In this document: positions 47,570-55,513 of the stretch, piece after piece
Numbering within the stretch: position 1 is the first letter of the stretch
Layout: each line of letters begins with the position of its first letter
DNA from: Kineosporia sp. A_224
GTDB lineage: Bacteria > Actinomycetota > Actinomycetes > Actinomycetales > Kineosporiaceae
Assembly (NCBI RefSeq): GCF_002198655.1
Contig: NZ_MWLN01000214.1
Coordinates: forward strand, 7,292-63,511
Length of the DNA: 56,220 nt
Direction of reading: 5' to 3'
Notes under the pieces: generated by a model
What the model was told of the DNA's origin: nothing
The model's database searches: none
The model's input: the letters and a program-made list of their open reading frames with translations, nothing else
Program-made: the position numbers and the translations under genes

Positions 47570-50097
47570 CCGGGCCGACCGGGGTGACCGGCGCGACCCG
47601 CGCGACCGGGACCGGCTGGCCCCCGCGGCGCCCGCTCACGGCCTCGGAGCGGCGGCTCCTGCAGATGATCGACAAGGGGTCCGTCGACGACCTCGTCGCC
47701 CAGGCGCTGCTGCTCGCGATCGTGGTCTGGGTCGGCTCGCCCTGGCTGTGGGTCGGCTGGGCCTCCCGCTGGCTCGCCCTCTCCGGTGCCCGGCTCGCGC
47801 GGCGCGAGATCCTCGCCGACCGGACGCACCGGGCGCTGTTCCTCCTCGCGGTCGGGCACGGGCTCGCCGGGGTCGGGGCCGTCGTCTCCGTCCCGGAGGC
47901 CGCTCCGCTCGTCATGCTCGTCATGTTCGGCGACCTCACGCTCGCGGGCTACACCGACCGCGGCGCCCGCCGCGGCTACTTCGCCCTCTGCCTGGCGAAC
48001 GCCGCGCTCGTCGCCCTCGTGAGCCTCGGCGACTGGTCGGACGTCGCCGACCTCGCCCCGCGGTGGCTCTACGTCGTCGTCCTCGGCGCGCACGGCCTGG
48101 CCACCGGCACCGTCGCGGCGCGGATCGCCCGCGAGACGTACACGGTGCTGCGGGACCGGGGTGACCGGCTGCGCGCGCTGGCCGCGCGCGCCCGGGACGC
48201 CGACCGCGAGGGCCAGCTCGACGTCGCCCGGGCGCTGTCCTCCTCGACGGCGCGCGACCTGGCCCGGCTCGCCGACCTCGTCGCCGGGCTGCGGACCGAG
48301 CAGGACGCCGAGCGGGTCCGCGCGGGGGCCGCGGACGGCAGCGCGACGGCCAAGAACGCCCTCGCCCGGCTCCGGGCGCTCTCCCACGGCGTCTTCCCGG
48401 ACGTCCTGCACCAGCACGGCCTCGGGGCTGCGCTGCGCGCGCTCGACCACACGGAGCGGGCCGACCCGGCCGCGCCCGGCGTCGTCGTGGTGGAGGACGC
48501 CGGAGCGCGGCTGCCCGCCGACGTCGAGTCCGCGTTCTACGCGCTCGTCGTCGCGTGCCGACGGGCCCGGCCCGGGGCCCGTCTCACCGCCGCGATCCGC
48601 GAACGCCGGGGGTACGCCGAGCTGCTGCTCACGGGGGACGGACCGGACGGCGACGGGCTCGAGGTGGACGACGAGACGCTCGCCGCACTGACCGACCGGG
48701 TCGACGGCGTCCGCGGGACGCTCGACGTGACCCGGGCGGACGGCCGGACCACGGTGCACGCGGCGGCCCCGCTGGACGTCCCGCCCGCCGCCGCGGACGC
48801 CGACCCGCAGGCCGTCGCGATCCTCACCCGGTTCATCTCCTCGAGCACGCTGCTGTGCGCGCTCGGTCTCGTCGCGACGAGCGCCGTCTGGGCGGTGACG
48901 CGGCTGGTCGCCGTGGGCATCATCGACGCGGTGCTCGTCGTCGTCATGGCGAGCGTCCTCGGCGCGGGCGCGCTCGAGCGGCGCGGACGGCGCGGCGCGG
49001 CGCTCGGGCTGCTGTGCTTCGAGACGGCGTTCGCCGGCATCGTCGTCAGCGCCGCGATCCCGGCCTTCGCCCCGACCGCCGCGCTCATCGTCATGCTCCC
49101 GCTCATCCTCGGGCTGCCGTACCTCTCCCGGCGCGCCCTGGAGGCGATCGGCCTCGCCCAGACACTCATGGTCGTCCTCGTGATCTGCCTGGGGGTCGCC
49201 GAGACCGGGCTCGTCGACGCGGCCCTGCTGCCGCAGTGGGTGTACCTCTCGCTGCTCGCACCGACGGTCGTCGCGGTCGGCCTGCTCGTCGTCCTCGCGC
49301 TCGGCGAGGGCCGGGCCGCCGTCGACGCCTCGAACGAGCACCTCCAGACCGCCCTGCTCGACCTGCTCAAGGACATCGACGCGACCCGGCGCGGGATCGA
49401 GCGGGACCTCCACGACGGGGCCCAGCAGCACCTCGCGGCCCTCGCGATCCAGCTGCACGTCGCGGAGCAGCTCGCGGCGCAGGTGGCGACGTCCGGTACC
49501 GGCGGGTCGCGAGCAGGTGCGGAACCCGTTGCGCGGCAGGCGGCGCCGACCCCGGCAACCGGCGTGAGCACACCGTGGCAGCGGCTCGGTGTGGTGCTGG
49601 AACGGGTCGCGGGTCAGGTCGAGCAGGCCCGCGAGGAGCTGACCCTGCTCGTCGACGGGCGGTTCGGTGAGACGCTGCGCGAGATCGGCGTCGACGAGGC
49701 GCTCCGGCGCTCGGCCGCGCTGGCCCGCCGGCCGGTGACGGTGACCGCGCAGGGCGCGGACGACGTCCCCGCGGCGGCGGCGATGACCACCTACTTCGTC
49801 TGCAACGAGGCCGTGCAGAACGCGACGAAGCACGCCGGCCCGGAGGCGTCCGTCGCGATCGACCTGCACCTCGTCGAGGAGCCGGACGGGCCCCGGCTGA
49901 CGTTCCGGGTCAGCGACGACGGCCAGGGCTGCGACCCCGCCGTCCTGCACGCGGGCCGCGGCGTCGCCGAGCTCGTCCGCCGGGTCCGCGAGGCCGGCGG
50001 CGACCTCGTCGCGACGTCGGCCCCGGGCCGCGGGACCGCACTCACCGGCTGGGTGCCCGCCGGCCCGCAGGTCACCGCGGGCACCATGGTGGGGTGA
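47566..50097 (+). CDS. Tandem membrane histidine kinase (degenerate kinase half + active kinase half)
   Basis: An 843-residue protein built of two kinase-like units. Unit 1: about four membrane helices (residues ~40-195) and a cytosolic part with LRALSHGVFPDVLHQHGLGAALRAL (~270) that resembles the HisKA_3/HATPase linker, but with no phospho-acceptor His and no N box. Unit 2: a second membrane bundle (~425-590) and a full kinase core with His616 in IERDLHDGAQQHLAALAIQL, N box FVCNEAVQNATKHAGPEA (~746) and G1 box VSDDGQGCD. The first unit is probably a pseudokinase that regulates the second. The start is GTG 47566. It is coupled to the receiver upstream and the CMD-family gene downstream by 4-base overlaps. 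Confidence 0.88.
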   Translation: MTGPTGVTGATRATGTGWPPRRPLTASERRLLQMIDKGSVDDLVAQALLLAIVVWVGSPWLWVGWASRWLALSGARLARREILADRTHRALFLLAVGHGLAGVGAVVSVPEAAPLVMLVMFGDLTLAGYTDRGARRGYFALCLANAALVALVSLGDWSDVADLAPRWLYVVVLGAHGLATGTVAARIARETYTVLRDRGDRLRALAARARDADREGQLDVARALSSSTARDLARLADLVAGLRTEQDAERVRAGAADGSATAKNALARLRALSHGVFPDVLHQHGLGAALRALDHTERADPAAPGVVVVEDAGARLPADVESAFYALVVACRRARPGARLTAAIRERRGYAELLLTGDGPDGDGLEVDDETLAALTDRVDGVRGTLDVTRADGRTTVHAAAPLDVPPAAADADPQAVAILTRFISSSTLLCALGLVATSAVWAVTRLVAVGIIDAVLVVVMASVLGAGALERRGRRGAALGLLCFETAFAGIVVSAAIPAFAPTAALIVMLPLILGLPYLSRRALEAIGLAQTLMVVLVICLGVAETGLVDAALLPQWVYLSLLAPTVVAVGLLVVLALGEGRAAVDASNEHLQTALLDLLKDIDATRRGIERDLHDGAQQHLAALAIQLHVAEQLAAQVATSGTGGSRAGAEPVARQAAPTPATGVSTPWQRLGVVLERVAGQVEQAREELTLLVDGRFGETLREIGVDEALRRSAALARRPVTVTAQGADDVPAAAAMTTYFVCNEAVQNATKHAGPEASVAIDLHLVEEPDGPRLTFRVSDDGQGCDPAVLHAGRGVAELVRRVREAGGDLVATSAPGRGTALTGWVPAGPQVTAGTMVG

Positions 50098-50681
50098 CGA
50101 CGCCCCGCCTGCCCCGGTTGCTGCCCGAGACCCTGAACGCCGAGCAGCGCGCCGTGCACGACGCGGTCGCCGGCGGCCGGCGTGCGCAGGGCCCGCAGGC
50201 GTTCCGCCTCGTCGACGACGAGGGCGCCCTCGCCGGCCCGTTCAACGCCTTCCTCCTGCAGCCCCGCCTCGGCCTGCCGCTGCAGGCGCTCGGCACCGCC
50301 GTCCGCTACGAGACCGGACTGCCCGACCGGGCCCGCGAGATCGCGATCCTCGTCGTGGCGCAGGTGCACGGCTCGACGTTCGAGCGCGCCGCGCACGAGG
50401 CCGTCGGCCGGGGCGCAGGGCTCACCGAGGAAGAGCTCGAGGCGTTGCGGGACAGCCGCTTCGAGGTCTTCGAGGACGACGAGCTGCTCGTCGCGGGGAC
50501 GGCACACATGCTCGCGACGACCGGCGACCTCGACGACACGGCCTACGCCCGCGCGGTGGCCGCGCTCGGCGAGGCCGGCCTCTTCGAGCTGCTCACCCTC
50601 GTCGGCTACTACGCGATGCTCGCGCTCCAGCTCCGTGTCTTCCGCGTCGACGGATCACGCCCGGACGGTCCGGGCGACTGA
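50094..50681 (+). CDS. Carboxymuconolactone decarboxylase (AhpD-like) family protein
   Basis: A 195-residue all-helical protein. FNAFLLQPRLGLPLQALGTAVRYETGLPDRAREIAILVVAQVHGSTFERAAHE matches the CMD fold. The AhpD CxxC is absent, so a peroxidase-type disulfide role is unlikely. The GTG start overlaps the kinase stop (GTGA), suggesting a role in, or response to, the two-component pathway. The activity is unknown. Confidence 0.85.
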   Translation: MTTPRLPRLLPETLNAEQRAVHDAVAGGRRAQGPQAFRLVDDEGALAGPFNAFLLQPRLGLPLQALGTAVRYETGLPDRAREIAILVVAQVHGSTFERAAHEAVGRGAGLTEEELEALRDSRFEVFEDDELLVAGTAHMLATTGDLDDTAYARAVAALGEAGLFELLTLVGYYAMLALQLRVFRVDGSRPDGPGD

Positions 50682-50742
50682 CGGAGCCGCGCCGAGGACG
50701 ACACCGAACCCCTTGCAGGCCAACGTCGAGCGACCGCATCAC

Positions 50743-50765
50743 GGTGGTGGCACCACGACTGCGCC
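50743..50765. promoter_or_regulatory. GGTGGTG motif, copy d
   Basis: GGTGGTGGCACCACGACTGC, then GCC, about 80 bases before the second secreted TSP3-repeat gene. The 20 bases GGTGGCACCACGACTGCGCC match copy a with a single mismatch, pointing to shared regulation of the two paralogues. Confidence 0.5.
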
Positions 50766-50846
50766 GTGTCCGGTCCGCGGGGAGGATCGTCCCGAGGCGG
50801 CGCCGGGGCGCGTCGCGCGGGGTATCTGCGCGGGAGGTCTGCAGAC

Positions 50847-52223
50847 ATGTCGAAGCGACGTCGTGCCGGGTACGGCACATGGGGTGCGGGTGGCGCGGGA
50901 CTGCGGACCCTGCGCATCCGCTCCGGAGCGCCGACCCGGTTCCTGACCCTCGGCGCGGCCACGCTGACCGTGGCTCTCGGCGGCACCCTGGCCGCGGCGG
51001 CCATGGAGCAGCCCCGCCTGGAGGACCTGGAGCTCACGGTGGCAGGTGGCTACTACTCGGCTGCGGCCTTCGCGGTCGACACGGACGGCGACGGCTGGAG
51101 CGACTGGTACGAGAGGCTCCAGGGCACCGACCCGAAGGACCCGGCGAGCCACCCCGGCGTGACGAACCTCGAGATCGTCGACACGTCGGTGTTCGTCCAG
51201 TCGACCGCGTTCCCCGACCGGCTGGCCGTGACCGACCTGTCGTTGCCCGACAGCACGAGCCAGGTGCAGGACCTGCTGGGGCTCGTGACGCAGTTCGGCG
51301 GGCTCAGCCCGACGGGGAAGCTGCACGCACAGCTCGCAGACGGGCTGTCGGCGCTCGTCGACACGGGAATGCTCGCAGGGATGCTCGAGGCCGCGAACGC
51401 CGCGCACGGCAAGGAGCTGTTCGGCGCCCGCACCAACGGGATGGATGCCACGCTGATCTCCGGGCAGATGGCGTCGGGCTACTACGACGGCTGGAACGTC
51501 CGCGCCGGGACGGAGCTCGGGACGCCGTACATCGAGGTCAACGACGCGACGCACCTGCAGCGGCACGAGTTCTCCTGGAGGGGCGTCGAGTCCTACACGG
51601 CCGACATCGTCAACCACGACGACGGGACCTCGACGACGTACTTCACCTTCTACCACAACGGAACTGTCACCGCGTACGGCAAGCGCACGTGGAACATGGA
51701 CACCGGCGAGATCCACGAGGTCGTCTACGACGCCGAGGGAAACGTCATCAGCGAGACGCACACCAAGCCGTCGACCGCGCCGTCCGGTCCGGCGCCGGCC
51801 ACGTCCGGCGGCGGAGCGACCCCGAGCGGCGGAGCGACGCCGAGCGGCGGCGGGTCGTCGTCCAGCGACCCCGCGGCGAGCCCGACCGGTGGCGCGACCA
51901 GCGAACCGGCCGACCCGAAGTCCTCCGCGACGCCGACCGGGTCGAGCCCCTACGTCGACCCGGACTCCGAGCAGTACACCCTGGTCATGCCGACGCCGAA
52001 GCAGGTCGCAGCGCGGATCGCGTTCCTCAGCGGGGTGCGGGCCCGATTCGGCACACGGCTGCCCCAGGTCGACATCACCGACCTCGTCCCCGGGCCCTCG
52101 GTGACCGACCCCGCCGAACCGGGCTGCGAGAAGGCCGGCTGCATCTTCTTCGTCGAGGTCTCCGCGCCGGACCTGAGCAACGTCAACGGCGGTGACCCCG
52201 TGCCGCCGGACCTGCTGCCCTGA
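50847..52223 (+). CDS. Secreted paralogue with thrombospondin-3-like calcium repeat and Ser/Gly linker
   Basis: A 458-residue exported protein. A long basic n-region (SKRRRAGYG) precedes hydrophobic FLTLGAATLTVALGGTLAAAA. The TSP3-type loop DTDGDGWSDWYE with DPKDPASHP matches the paralogue at 43901 almost exactly. A globular region (residues about 110-320, with RTWNMDTGEIHEVVYDAEGN) is followed by a Gly/Ser/Pro linker. The C-terminal domain includes MPTPKQVAARIAFLSGVRARFG and a Cys pair (GCEKAGC). The ATG at 50847 is backed by GGGAGG. The two paralogues flank the two-component genes. The function is unknown. Confidence 0.82.
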   Translation: MSKRRRAGYGTWGAGGAGLRTLRIRSGAPTRFLTLGAATLTVALGGTLAAAAMEQPRLEDLELTVAGGYYSAAAFAVDTDGDGWSDWYERLQGTDPKDPASHPGVTNLEIVDTSVFVQSTAFPDRLAVTDLSLPDSTSQVQDLLGLVTQFGGLSPTGKLHAQLADGLSALVDTGMLAGMLEAANAAHGKELFGARTNGMDATLISGQMASGYYDGWNVRAGTELGTPYIEVNDATHLQRHEFSWRGVESYTADIVNHDDGTSTTYFTFYHNGTVTAYGKRTWNMDTGEIHEVVYDAEGNVISETHTKPSTAPSGPAPATSGGGATPSGGATPSGGGSSSSDPAASPTGGATSEPADPKSSATPTGSSPYVDPDSEQYTLVMPTPKQVAARIAFLSGVRARFGTRLPQVDITDLVPGPSVTDPAEPGCEKAGCIFFVEVSAPDLSNVNGGDPVPPDLLP

Positions 52224-52235
52224 CGGGTCATGATG

Positions 52236-52274
52236 GGGGTCTGCCGACCGGGCACGCACCGGTCGGCAGACCCC
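52236..52274 (+). terminator. 16-bp perfect-stem hairpin terminator
   Basis: GGGGTCTGCCGACCGG (52236-52251) and its exact complement (52259-52274) enclose a 7-base loop, 13 bases after the secreted protein's stop. No T-tract follows, as is common in actinobacterial terminators. Confidence 0.75.
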
Positions 52275-52302
52275 GCAGACCCGCAGAACCGAGAGGCCCC
52301 CG

Positions 52303-54456
52303 ATGCCGACCGCCGAGATCCGCCGCGACCGCTGGGGCATCCCGCACGTCCTCGCGCAGGACGCCGACGCGCTCGCGTTCGGGCAGGGCGCCGTCACGGC
52401 GCAGGACCGGGCCTGGCAGCTCGAGGTCGCCCGCCGGCGCAGCGAGGGCACCCTGGCCGCGGCCATCGGGGCGGACGGCACCGACTGGGACGTCCTCGCC
52501 CGCCGGATCGGCGTCGACGCCCTGGCCCGGCGCGCCTACGCCGGGCTGGCCCCGGCCACCCAGCGCTGGGTCGGGGCCTACGTCGAGGGCGTCAACCACG
52601 CGCGCGGCGCCGGGCTGGCGACGGCCCCGGAGCTGGACGCGCTCGGCGTCGCCTTCGGGCCCTGGCAGCCCTGGACCCCGCTCGGCGTCCTCGCGGTGCA
52701 GCACGCGCTCTTCGGCGCCTACCCCTCCAAGCTGTGGCGCCGGCACGTCGCGGCCACGCTCGGGGACGAGGCCGTCGCGCTCCTCGGCCGCGAGACGCCG
52801 CAGACCTCCGGCAGCAACGCGTGGGCGGTCACCGGGGCGCTGACGACCACCGGCGGCGCGCTCGTCGCCGGTGACCCGCACCGCGTCATCGAGGCCCCCG
52901 GCGTCTACCAGCAGGTCCACCTCGTCTGCACCGCACCCGACGACGCGTTCGACGTCGTCGGGCTGGCCTTCCCGGGGGTGCCGGGCGTCCAGCACTTCGG
53001 GCACACGGGCCCCGCGGCGTGGGCGCTGACGAACGCGATGGCCGACGACCAGGACCTCTACGTCGAGCACCTGCGGCGCGACGGCGACCGGGTGCTCGTC
53101 CGGGACGGGCACGCGTGGGTCGAGGCGCCGTCGCACCGGGAGCGGGTCGAGGTCCGGGACGGCGCGGACGTCGACGTCGAGGTCGTCGTGACCCCGCGCG
53201 GCCCGCTCGTCGTCGGCGGCCCCGACGACGACGGCCCGGACGGTCGCGGGGCCGGGCTCGCGCTGCGGACACCGACGCGGGTGCTCGGCGACCTCGGGCT
53301 CGAGGCGCTGCCGCTGCTGCTGCGGGCGCGGACCGCCGCGGACGTCGAGGCCGCCTGGTCGCACTGGGTCGAGCCGGTGAACAGCGTGCTCGTCGCGGAC
53401 GCCGCGGGCACCGTCCGCCGGATCGTCGCCGGCCGGGTCCCCGCCCGCGCGGCGCAGAACCGGACCGGTCCCGTGCCCGGGGACGACCCGGCGACGGCCT
53501 GGACGGGCTGGGAGCCGCTGCCGGCCGTCGACGTCGCCGCCCTCGGCGGGTTCGTCTCCTGCGCGAACGACCGCCGTCCCGGCGACACCGAGCACCTCGG
53601 CTCGGACTTCGCGCCGCCGCACCGCGCCCACCGGATCACCACCCTGCTCACCGGTCTGCTGGACGGCGACGGGGACCGCGGCGGGGACGGCGACGGCGGC
53701 GGCCGGGTCGGCCCGGACGACTGCGCCCGGATCCACGTCGACACCCGGCTCGGTTCCTTCGACGTGCTCCGCGACCTCGCCTCGGCGACGGCACCGGCGT
53801 CCGACGCGGCCGGCGCGGTCCGCGAGCGACTGCTCGCCTTCGACGGCCGGATGGACGCCGGCAGCCCGGACGCCGCACTGCTGTCGGCCTGGCGCACGGC
53901 CCTGGTCCGCCGGCTGGCGGCCGACCCGGCACTCGCACCGCTGCACCGCCCGCACGGCCGGCCCGCGCTCTACGCCTCCTGGCTCGACGTGCCGACCAAG
54001 GTCGGGCTCGCCCTGGAGACCCTCGTGCTGCGCGGCGCCGACCTCGGTCTCGACGTCCCCGCCGCCTCGGCCGCCGCGCTCGACGACGCCGCGGCCGGCG
54101 GCCACCGGGTCTGGGGCGACGTCCACGTGCTCGTGCCGGTCCACGCGCTGCGGCCCGGGCACCCCGCGGCCCCGGCCGTGCCGCCGGCGGCGGTGGCCGG
54201 CGACATCGACTGCGTCCTCGCCGCCTCGTCCGTGCCGGGCGTGAGCGAGGCGTGCTCGCGCGGCCCGGTGGCCCGGTACGTCTGGGACCTCGCCGAACGC
54301 TCGGCGAGCCGCTGGGTCGTGCCGCTCGGCGCGAGCGGCCGGTGGGACTCCCCGCACGCGCTCGACCAGCTGCCGGTCTACGCGGCGGGCGACCTCGTCA
54401 CCGTCGTCGACGACCTCGCACAGACGGAGCACGAGCAGGTCGTCACGACCGGCTGA
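52303..54456 (+). CDS. Penicillin acylase family (Ntn) hydrolase
   Basis: A 717-residue protein. The N-terminal IRRDRWGIPHVLAQDADALAFGQGAVTAQDRAWQLEVARR is the alpha-chain signature. The hallmark SGSNAWAV (about residues 168-175) supplies the N-terminal Ser of the beta chain after autocleavage. The conserved Asn of the oxyanion site may be in SCANDRRP. Family members hydrolyse amide bonds of beta-lactams, acyl-homoserine lactones or other N-acyl amides. There is no signal peptide at the ATG, so a cytosolic location is predicted, unlike most characterised members. AGAGGC lies upstream of ATG 52303. Confidence 0.9.
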   Translation: MPTAEIRRDRWGIPHVLAQDADALAFGQGAVTAQDRAWQLEVARRRSEGTLAAAIGADGTDWDVLARRIGVDALARRAYAGLAPATQRWVGAYVEGVNHARGAGLATAPELDALGVAFGPWQPWTPLGVLAVQHALFGAYPSKLWRRHVAATLGDEAVALLGRETPQTSGSNAWAVTGALTTTGGALVAGDPHRVIEAPGVYQQVHLVCTAPDDAFDVVGLAFPGVPGVQHFGHTGPAAWALTNAMADDQDLYVEHLRRDGDRVLVRDGHAWVEAPSHRERVEVRDGADVDVEVVVTPRGPLVVGGPDDDGPDGRGAGLALRTPTRVLGDLGLEALPLLLRARTAADVEAAWSHWVEPVNSVLVADAAGTVRRIVAGRVPARAAQNRTGPVPGDDPATAWTGWEPLPAVDVAALGGFVSCANDRRPGDTEHLGSDFAPPHRAHRITTLLTGLLDGDGDRGGDGDGGGRVGPDDCARIHVDTRLGSFDVLRDLASATAPASDAAGAVRERLLAFDGRMDAGSPDAALLSAWRTALVRRLAADPALAPLHRPHGRPALYASWLDVPTKVGLALETLVLRGADLGLDVPAASAAALDDAAAGGHRVWGDVHVLVPVHALRPGHPAAPAVPPAAVAGDIDCVLAASSVPGVSEACSRGPVARYVWDLAERSASRWVVPLGASGRWDSPHALDQLPVYAAGDLVTVVDDLAQTEHEQVVTTG

Positions 54457-55468
54457 CCCGGACGACGAGCTTGCCGAAGTTCTTGCCGCGCAACAGGTCG
54501 ACGAAGGCCGCGGGGGCGTTCTCGAGCCCGTCGACGACGTCCTCGCGGTACTGCAGGCGCCCGGACCGGACCCACTCCCCGGCCTCGGCGTAGAAGGCCT
54601 TGCGCTGGTCGGCGAACTCGCTCTGGATGAACCCGCGGATCGTCAGGCTCTTCGTGAGGACCGCGCGCATGGTGCCGGTGAGGCGGTCCGGCCCCGCGGC
54701 GGCACCGGTCTCGTTGTAGTGGGCGATGAGACCGCACACCGGGACCCGGGCGAACGGCTTGAGCAGCGGGAGAACGGCGTCCCAGACGGCGCCGCCGACG
54801 TTCTCGAAGTAGACGTCGACGCCGTCCGGGCAGACCGCCGCGAGCTGCCCGGCGAGGTCCGGCGCCCGGTGGTCGACGCACGCGTCGAAGCCGAGCTCGT
54901 CGCGGACGTACGCGCACTTGTCCGGCCCGCCGGCGATCCCGACCGCCCGCGCGCCCTTGATCCGCGCGATCTGCCCGACCGCCGAGCCGACGGCCCCGCT
55001 CGCCGCCGCGACGACGACGGTCTCCCCCGGCTGCGGGCGGCCGATCGTCAGCAGCCCCGCCCAGGCCGTGAAGCCGGGCATCCCGAGGACGCCGAGCGCG
55101 GTGGTCGGCGGCGCGACGTCCGGGTCGAGCCGGCGCAGCCCGGCGCAGTCGCTCACGTCGTACTCCTGCCACCCCGAGTACGACAGCACGAGGTCGCCCT
55201 CGGCGAAGCGCTCGTTCCGGGAGCGGACGACGCGGGCCACCGTGCCGCCCTCCATGACCTGGCCGATCTCCACGGGCGCCGCGTACGACTTCGCCGCGCT
55301 CATCCGGCCCCGCATGTACGGGTCGAGGGACAGGTGCTCGACGGCGAGCAGCACCTCGCCCTCCCCGGGCTCGGGGACGGGCACCGTCTCCAGCCGGAGG
55401 TCGGTGGGCACCGGCTCCCCGACGGGGCGGGCGGCCAGGACGATGCGGCGGTTCACGAGGTCGGTCAC
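54443..55468 (-). CDS. NADP-dependent medium-chain reductase (CurA / PTGR type)
   Basis: A 341-residue zinc-free MDR. LVNRRIVLAARPVGEPVPTDLRLE at the start and HLSLDPYMRGRMS are typical of the prostaglandin/curcumin reductase group. The cofactor site is VVVAAASGAVGSAVGQIARIKGARAVGIAGG, and FENVGGAVWDAVLPLL and LTIRGFIQSEF also match. It reduces alpha,beta-unsaturated carbonyls with NADPH. Its 3' end overlaps the convergent acylase gene by 14 bases. Confidence 0.92.
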   Translation of the reverse strand: MTDLVNRRIVLAARPVGEPVPTDLRLETVPVPEPGEGEVLLAVEHLSLDPYMRGRMSAAKSYAAPVEIGQVMEGGTVARVVRSRNERFAEGDLVLSYSGWQEYDVSDCAGLRRLDPDVAPPTTALGVLGMPGFTAWAGLLTIGRPQPGETVVVAAASGAVGSAVGQIARIKGARAVGIAGGPDKCAYVRDELGFDACVDHRAPDLAGQLAAVCPDGVDVYFENVGGAVWDAVLPLLKPFARVPVCGLIAHYNETGAAAGPDRLTGTMRAVLTKSLTIRGFIQSEFADQRKAFYAEAGEWVRSGRLQYREDVVDGLENAPAAFVDLLRGKNFGKLVVRVSRS

Positions 55469-55513
55469 GCGCCCATTCTCGCCGCGCGGCCGCCGCCCGA
55501 CCGACCGAGCCGG

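Noticed and set aside
47068-49950. 960-codon minus-strand frame opposite the tandem kinase
   Set aside because: Low-complexity Arg/Asp/Gly translation with no domains; it is a shadow of the kinase gene.
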